Positions 59,993 through 64,000 of a stretch of 64,000 nt of DNA are shown here, one piece after another. The notes under the pieces are model-generated. The model was not told the origin of the DNA, did no database searches, and saw only the letters and a program-made list of their open reading frames with translations. Each line of letters begins with the position of its first letter. Position 1 is the first letter of the stretch. Location of the stretch: contig JALNYV010000001.1 of the NCBI GenBank assembly GCA_023229785.1, forward strand, positions 1 to 64,000, given 5' to 3'. Source of the stretch: Candidatus Dojkabacteria bacterium (GTDB lineage: Bacteria; Patescibacteria; Dojkabacteria; SC72). Position numbers and translations under genes: made by a program.

Positions 59993-61162
59993 ATTACATT
60001 TAATCCCATTAAAACATCAAAGTATCTTAAAAATATATTTGCGTTTTGGAAGTATAATAAACTAGATGGAAGTAAGAAACTTTCTGAAACTCTTTCAAAA
60101 CTTTATGACAGATGGAATATATATATTTTAAATAATGGGAGAAGTGGTATATATCTTTTTCTAAAGTCATTAAATCTTCCTTTTGATAGTAATGTTGCTG
60201 TTGTTGCATTTACCTGTAATGCAGTCATTAACCCGATCTTATGGCTTAACCTCTCCCCTTTATACATTGACCTAGATAAGAACACTTTTAGTATGTCATT
60301 AGTTGACTTAAAAGAGAAAGTTACCTCAAAAACAAAAGTGATAATCTTGCAACATACCTTTGGAATACCAGCAAACGACGAGATAATTAAATACGCTAAA
60401 GAGAAAGGAATCATCCTTCTTGAAGATTGTGCTCACTGTTTAGGAAATATCAATTTAGGAACAAAGGGAGATGCAAGTATATTAAGTTTTGGGATTGAAA
60501 AAATAATTTCAAGCAGAGTTGGTGGAGCTGTAATAATAAATAATTCTAAATTAAAGGACAGTTTTGATAAAGAATATTTTAAAGTTAGAAACATGAGTAT
60601 AGTCCAGACAAAGATGTGGTTGCTTAATCCTTTGATATGGAGAGTACTGCGAGCAACAAGAGGTTTACAAATGTTTTTTGCAAAGATATTAAATAGCTTT
60701 GGTCTTTTAGATATGGGATTTAAGAAAAGTGAGCTTGTCGGAATAAAACCAAAAATATATCCTACCCTACTTTCAAATCCATTGTCAGAATTTGTAACAA
60801 GTGAGATTGAGGAATTGAATTCAAATATTGCACATAGAAAGAAGATAAGCAGGATGTATTCAGAACAATTACGACAAAAAATTGAAGATATTGCTTATGT
60901 CCGATACCCGTATTTATGTAAAGACCCAAAAGAAGCTGAGAAGATATCAAAAACACTCACTTCCAAAGGTTACCCTATTGGAAATTGGTATAATCCAGTT
61001 GTGTATCCTTCTGTTACAAACCTTTCGGCAATGAAATATGTAAATGGAAGTTGCATGACAGCTCAAGATATTTCTCTTCGAATTATCAATCTCCCAACAG
61101 GAAAGAATATTTCTGAAGGAGCCGCTAAAAACATAGCTTCAATTATTAGACTAAACTCCTAA
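59993..61162 (+). CDS. DegT/DnrJ/EryC1/StrS-type sugar aminotransferase, no canonical start codon
   Basis: The first ATG in frame (60293) would truncate the fold, because the frame upstream to 59972 encodes the expected N-terminus: KLSETLSKLYDRW, then NNGRSGIYLFLKSLNL (equivalent of SGTxAL) and VAVVAFTCNAVINPILWLNL. No ATG, GTG or TTG occurs between the in-frame TAA at 59969 and 60293. An ATT at 59993 (product starting xTFNPIKTSK) is the best candidate start. The catalytic part EDCAHCLGN and LSFGIEKIISSRVGG (PLP Lys) is intact. Transfers an amino group to a nucleotide sugar. The 3' end overlaps the next gene by 12 bp. Confidence 0.75.
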   Translation: MTFNPIKTSKYLKNIFAFWKYNKLDGSKKLSETLSKLYDRWNIYILNNGRSGIYLFLKSLNLPFDSNVAVVAFTCNAVINPILWLNLSPLYIDLDKNTFSMSLVDLKEKVTSKTKVIILQHTFGIPANDEIIKYAKEKGIILLEDCAHCLGNINLGTKGDASILSFGIEKIISSRVGGAVIINNSKLKDSFDKEYFKVRNMSIVQTKMWLLNPLIWRVLRATRGLQMFFAKILNSFGLLDMGFKKSELVGIKPKIYPTLLSNPLSEFVTSEIEELNSNIAHRKKISRMYSEQLRQKIEDIAYVRYPYLCKDPKEAEKISKTLTSKGYPIGNWYNPVVYPSVTNLSAMKYVNGSCMTAQDISLRIINLPTGKNISEGAAKNIASIIRLNS

Positions 61163-61549
61163 TATTGAGTAGTTAAATGTATATCCATTTTCTTTGGCAA
61201 TACTCTCAACAAGCTTGCTAATTTCTCCCCATTGAAATTTATATTCGTATTTTTTGCCAAACAAGTCTGATTGCTCCTTTATTCCTCCTTGGTTGGGCTT
61301 AGTAAATGATGTTGAGTATGAGTATGAGCTAAACCCTACTCCACCATCTATTCCACTTCCTTTTTCCATTAACATTTCAGAGAACTTTACTTCTTTGTTC
61401 TCTTCATCAACTCTAAATTTAGCAATGTAGTTGAGAACTTTTGTTGAAAGAAACGCTTTTCTACTTGCAATTTCTTTTTTACACTCCCAAACACCTTTTT
61501 TCTCATTCCAATCCCCTTCAATTTTTTCTTGTAATTTCTCTATTAACAT
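61151..61549 (-). CDS. hypothetical protein
   Basis: 132 residues, acidic-basic, no membrane segment. The middle has a Ser/Gly/Tyr-rich stretch (GGVGFSSYSYSTSFTKP). The C-terminal half ends in an alpha-helical segment. Not recognised. Tail-to-tail with the aminotransferase. Confidence 0.5.
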   Translation of the reverse strand: MLIEKLQEKIEGDWNEKKGVWECKKEIASRKAFLSTKVLNYIAKFRVDEENKEVKFSEMLMEKGSGIDGGVGFSSYSYSTSFTKPNQGGIKEQSDLFGKKYEYKFQWGEISKLVESIAKENGYTFNYSILGV

Positions 61550-61629
61550 AATTATTTATACTTAATTTATATCTAATTAAATCATAATACTTTAGTTTAG
61601 TATATATTTACATAAACTTTATGTTTCCT

Positions 61630-61638
61630 TGGTATAAT
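61630..61638 (+). promoter_or_regulatory. extended -10 promoter element for the response regulator
   Basis: TGG-TATAAT with TATAAT at 61633-61638, 5 nt before the ATG at 61644. It rules out the TTG at 61638 as a start, since that TTG lies in the -10. Confidence 0.55.
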
Positions 61639-61643
61639 TGGGT

Positions 61644-62324
61644 ATGAAGATTTTAATTATTGAAGATGAAAAGGATATAGCATTACCAATTGGTAGGGTG
61701 CTAAAGAGTAATGGGTATCAGGTAGATACTGCTTTTGATGGTAATGCTGGTTTGGAGTTTGTAAAGTTGAATACGTATGATTGCGTGATACTTGATTTAA
61801 ATCTCCCTGGAGTGGATGGGCTGGATATTGCCAAGTATATGAGAGAAAACAGTATAACCTACCCTATTTTAATGCTTACAGCTAGAAGTCAGATGTATGA
61901 CAAGCTCACGGGCTTTGAAACAGGTGCAGATGACTATCTGGTCAAGCCATTTGATATGGATGAGCTGCTTGCTCGAGTAAGAGCATTAATAAACAGAAGC
62001 AGTTTAAATACATTGCCGACTCTTACTGTTGAAAATATAAAACTAGATTTTACAAATAATAAGGTTGTATTTATTGATACTAGTAAGGAAGTAGTTTTGA
62101 GTAATAAGGAGAGCGCCGTACTTGAGTATTTAATTAGGAATATTGGAAAGGTTGTAAGTAGCGAAGAGCTTCTTTCTCATGTTTGGGATAGCAATGTTGA
62201 TATGTTTACAAACACAGTAAAAACCCATATAGCAACACTTAGAAATAAACTAGAGAAGAGTGGAAAGATTATTAGAACCATTAGAGGTAAGGGATATATT
62301 ATTGATGTTGATCATGAAATTTAA
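61644..62324 (+). CDS. OmpR/PhoB-family response regulator
   Basis: 226 residues. Receiver domain (about 1-115) with acidic pocket EDEKD, phospho-acceptor Asp in CVILDLNLPGVDG, and Lys in DDYLVKPFD. C-terminal winged helix (about 130-226) with LSNKESAVLEYLIRNIGKVV, MFTNTVKTHIATLRNKLE and IRTIRGKGYII. Start chosen at ATG 61644 by promoter spacing. Overlaps the kinase gene by 11 bp. Confidence 0.94.
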   Translation: MKILIIEDEKDIALPIGRVLKSNGYQVDTAFDGNAGLEFVKLNTYDCVILDLNLPGVDGLDIAKYMRENSITYPILMLTARSQMYDKLTGFETGADDYLVKPFDMDELLARVRALINRSSLNTLPTLTVENIKLDFTNNKVVFIDTSKEVVLSNKESAVLEYLIRNIGKVVSSEELLSHVWDSNVDMFTNTVKTHIATLRNKLEKSGKIIRTIRGKGYIIDVDHEI

Positions 62325-63447
62325 AAGATTTATCAATACAATTAAATTCAAGTTAATCCTTTGGATAAGCCTTCTTTTAATTATCTCTACAGCCGGCACG
62401 TTTTATTTTGTAAACTCATCTATTTCAACCTACTATAATGCGGTACCTGTTGGGCAGAAGTTTATTCGCCCTAATATAATTGATGATGATATCGTTCAAA
62501 CAATAACCGATGATAGGAATGCTCTGCAAGATAAGGTGTTTTTAGATTCATTGATTGCTGTTTTGGTTCAAATAATTATCTGTGGTGTTGGTAGCTATTT
62601 ATTGATAAAGCAGATGATTGACCCGTTGGAAGAGGTAAATAAGATGTTAAGGGAGATTAATGAAAAAATGTTATACAAAAGGGTTGATATAGATGGCCAA
62701 AGTGATGAAATGAACGAACTGATTTACAGCTTTAATGGAATGATGGGGAGGCTTAATATCGCATTTACTGGCCAGAAGCAATTTGTAGAAAATGTAAGCC
62801 ATGAGATTAAAACCCCACTTACTATCATTAAGACAAATTTGGAATCAATTAGTTATCAAAAAGATATTTCAAAAGAAGAAACTACTGAAGCAATTAAAAC
62901 GTCAATTAACTCAATTAAGTTTTTAAATAATCTTGTTGATAACCTTCTTCTTCTCTCATTTTTAAATAATCAGAAGATCAAAAATAGTAAATTAAATATT
63001 GTAAACACTGTAAAAGAGACAGTAAAAGATTTAGAAAGCATAGCTTTAAATAGAAAGATTAGTATTGAACAAAAGTTAGAAAAAAATAAGGATGTGAATA
63101 TAGTTGCAAATGATATTCTAATTAAAAGGTCTATCTCAAATATATTAGAAAACGCAATTAAGTATTCCAATGAGGGAAATAAAGTAGTTATTAAATTGGA
63201 AACTAGTATGAATTTAGTTAGTATTAGCATTACAAATTATGAAAATGTCATTTCTGATGAAAATAAGAATAAGATATTTGAAAGATTCTTTAGAGCGGAC
63301 AAATCAAGATCAAGAGTAACTGGTGGAAGTGGGCTTGGGCTTTCTATTGCTCGTGAAATTATTGAGATGTATAGCGGTGAGATTAAACTTGAGACAGACG
63401 AAAATAGCAACACCTTTATTATCTCACTTCCAATTTCAAAAAGTTAA
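62314..63447 (+). CDS. sensor histidine kinase
   Basis: 377 residues from the ATG at 62314 (MKFKRFINTIKFKLILW); a longer frame from 62260 would add residues that overlap the regulator. Two membrane helices (about 12-33 and 85-105) enclose a short sensor region. HAMP then HisKA with the phospho-His in FVENVSHEIKTPLT. The ATPase has the N-box ILENAIKYS and GGSGLGLSIA. The G1 box is divergent (NYENVI instead of DxGxGI). Pairs with the preceding regulator. Confidence 0.92.
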   Translation: MKFKRFINTIKFKLILWISLLLIISTAGTFYFVNSSISTYYNAVPVGQKFIRPNIIDDDIVQTITDDRNALQDKVFLDSLIAVLVQIIICGVGSYLLIKQMIDPLEEVNKMLREINEKMLYKRVDIDGQSDEMNELIYSFNGMMGRLNIAFTGQKQFVENVSHEIKTPLTIIKTNLESISYQKDISKEETTEAIKTSINSIKFLNNLVDNLLLLSFLNNQKIKNSKLNIVNTVKETVKDLESIALNRKISIEQKLEKNKDVNIVANDILIKRSISNILENAIKYSNEGNKVVIKLETSMNLVSISITNYENVISDENKNKIFERFFRADKSRSRVTGGSGLGLSIAREIIEMYSGEIKLETDENSNTFIISLPISKS

Positions 63448-63503
63448 CATTGGTTTTACTTTCAAATAGTATCATTAAGCAAACTTAAATTAGTAATTTG
63501 TTT

Positions 63504-64000
63504 ATGAACATTATTGAAGTAAAGCATATATCAAAGGAGTTCAAGGATAAAAATGCCCATGTATTAGCACTTAGCGACATCAGTTTTTCACTTAAAGAAG
63601 GAGATGACCTAGCAATCATTGGCCCCTCTGGAAGTGGTAAGACGACCCTACTTCAAATACTTGGAGGTATTAGTAATCCTACAAAGGGAGAGGTTTTAAT
63701 TAATGAGAAGAAGGTTAACAAGGGAAATGATAATAAGATATCAGAGTTTAGAAATCTAACAGTTGGTTTTGTTTTTCAGAATATATATCTTCAGGACTAT
63801 TTAACAGCAAAGGAGAATGTAATGATTCCAATGCTTATAAAAGGAATTTCCAAAAAACAAGCAGGTATTAAAGCTGAGAAACTACTTGATATGGTTGAAC
63901 TTAGCAATCGTGCAAATCACAGGCCTAGCAAATTAAGTGGTGGAGAAGAGCAAAGGGTTGCAATAGCAAGAGCACTAGCAAATGATCCAAAGATACTCTT
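63504..64000 (+). CDS. ABC ATP-binding protein, MacB/LolD-type, cut by window edge
   Basis: First 165 residues of an ABC ATPase. Walker A GPSGSGKTT (about 37-45), Q-loop FVFQNIYLQDYL, signature LSGGEEQRVAIARAL. The A-loop region and NVMIP segment match the MacB/LolD/FtsE-like exporter group. It lies 56 bp after the kinase and is co-directional, so the two-component system may control it, as in antibiotic-resistance exporters (inference). The remainder, including Walker B, is beyond the edge. Confidence 0.9.
   Translation, partial: MNIIEVKHISKEFKDKNAHVLALSDISFSLKEGDDLAIIGPSGSGKTTLLQILGGISNPTKGEVLINEKKVNKGNDNKISEFRNLTVGFVFQNIYLQDYLTAKENVMIPMLIKGISKKQAGIKAEKLLDMVELSNRANHRPSKLSGGEEQRVAIARALANDPKIL

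Noticed and set aside
61638..61643. TTG start at 61638 for the response regulator
   Set aside because: The TTG lies in and just after the TATAAT -10 element; the ATG at 61644 gives the normal receiver start.
62260..62313. Upstream ATG for the histidine kinase
   Set aside because: The first 18 residues would be read within the regulator gene and are unlike a kinase N-terminus; ATG 62314 starts right before the first membrane helix.
1..64000. Alternative genetic code with UGA as glycine, as in some Patescibacteria
   Set aside because: UGA is a real stop at the ends of mraZ and pyk, and full-length conserved proteins contain no internal UGA.

Overview
The window is AT-rich, very densely packed bacterial DNA that reads with the standard bacterial code: UGA is a real stop, for example at the ends of mraZ and pyk. 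Several things point to a Candidate Phyla Radiation (Patescibacteria) bacterium. Genes overlap at start and stop codons, many proteins are membrane-anchored with no database-like signature, family members are short and divergent, and core peptidoglycan and translation genes sit among unknown surface proteins. The exact phylum cannot be fixed from this sequence alone; no rRNA is present.

Layout. 1-9997: a truncated secreted protein, FemAB, a SpoU methylase, RecG, a Rel-type alarmone enzyme with a damaged hydrolase site, TyrRS, RarA, two unknown proteins and a membrane-tethered methyltransferase. 10015-13469: truB, a Nudix hydrolase, rsmI, tatD and a secreted Cys-rich protein. 13466-23716: the cell wall and division region, split in two. 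mraZ-rsmH-ftsL-ftsI-mraY and ftsW-murG-pyrD both lie on the minus strand and are separated by an ABC-2 exporter pair on the plus strand. 23747-34537: a cytidylate-kinase-like gene, a rubredoxin-like protein, oligoribonuclease, three tRNAs (Leu-UAA, Cys, Leu-CAG) between or overlapping genes, an interrupted NYN gene, pyk, secG, a solute-binding protein, CapA and def.

34610-40847 is the accessory region and the most unusual part. Starting inside the 3' end of tRNA-His, an approximately 80-bp element recurs six times in one orientation (three near-complete copies, three shortened). Each interval between copies holds exactly one gene or one operon: SDR; EamA; PfkB kinase; ABC ATPase plus permease; divergent SAH-hydrolase-like enzyme. 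The complete copies have inverted-repeat ends resembling integron attC core sites. No recombinase lies in the window. This looks like a tRNA-anchored gene-cassette array.

40859-50954 holds nucleotide-related enzymes, large surface proteins (NHL repeats), a candidate structured RNA with its own promoter, an ATP-grasp enzyme, and a metal-binding/DsbD-like/cupredoxin fusion. 51058-61549 holds an MGMT-like protein, obg, a glycosyltransferase/DedA/purA run, a GT39 protein, a DEAD-box helicase with a structured leader, and an aminotransferase with no canonical start codon. 61644-64000 is a two-component system followed by the start of a MacB-type ABC ATPase.

Two expression features run through the window. 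Many first genes have an extended -10 element (TGN-TAWAAT) only 5-7 nt before the start codon, which predicts leaderless mRNAs. Nearly every convergent pair touches or overlaps, and five pairs share one 4-nt YTAR sequence as the stop codon for both strands.
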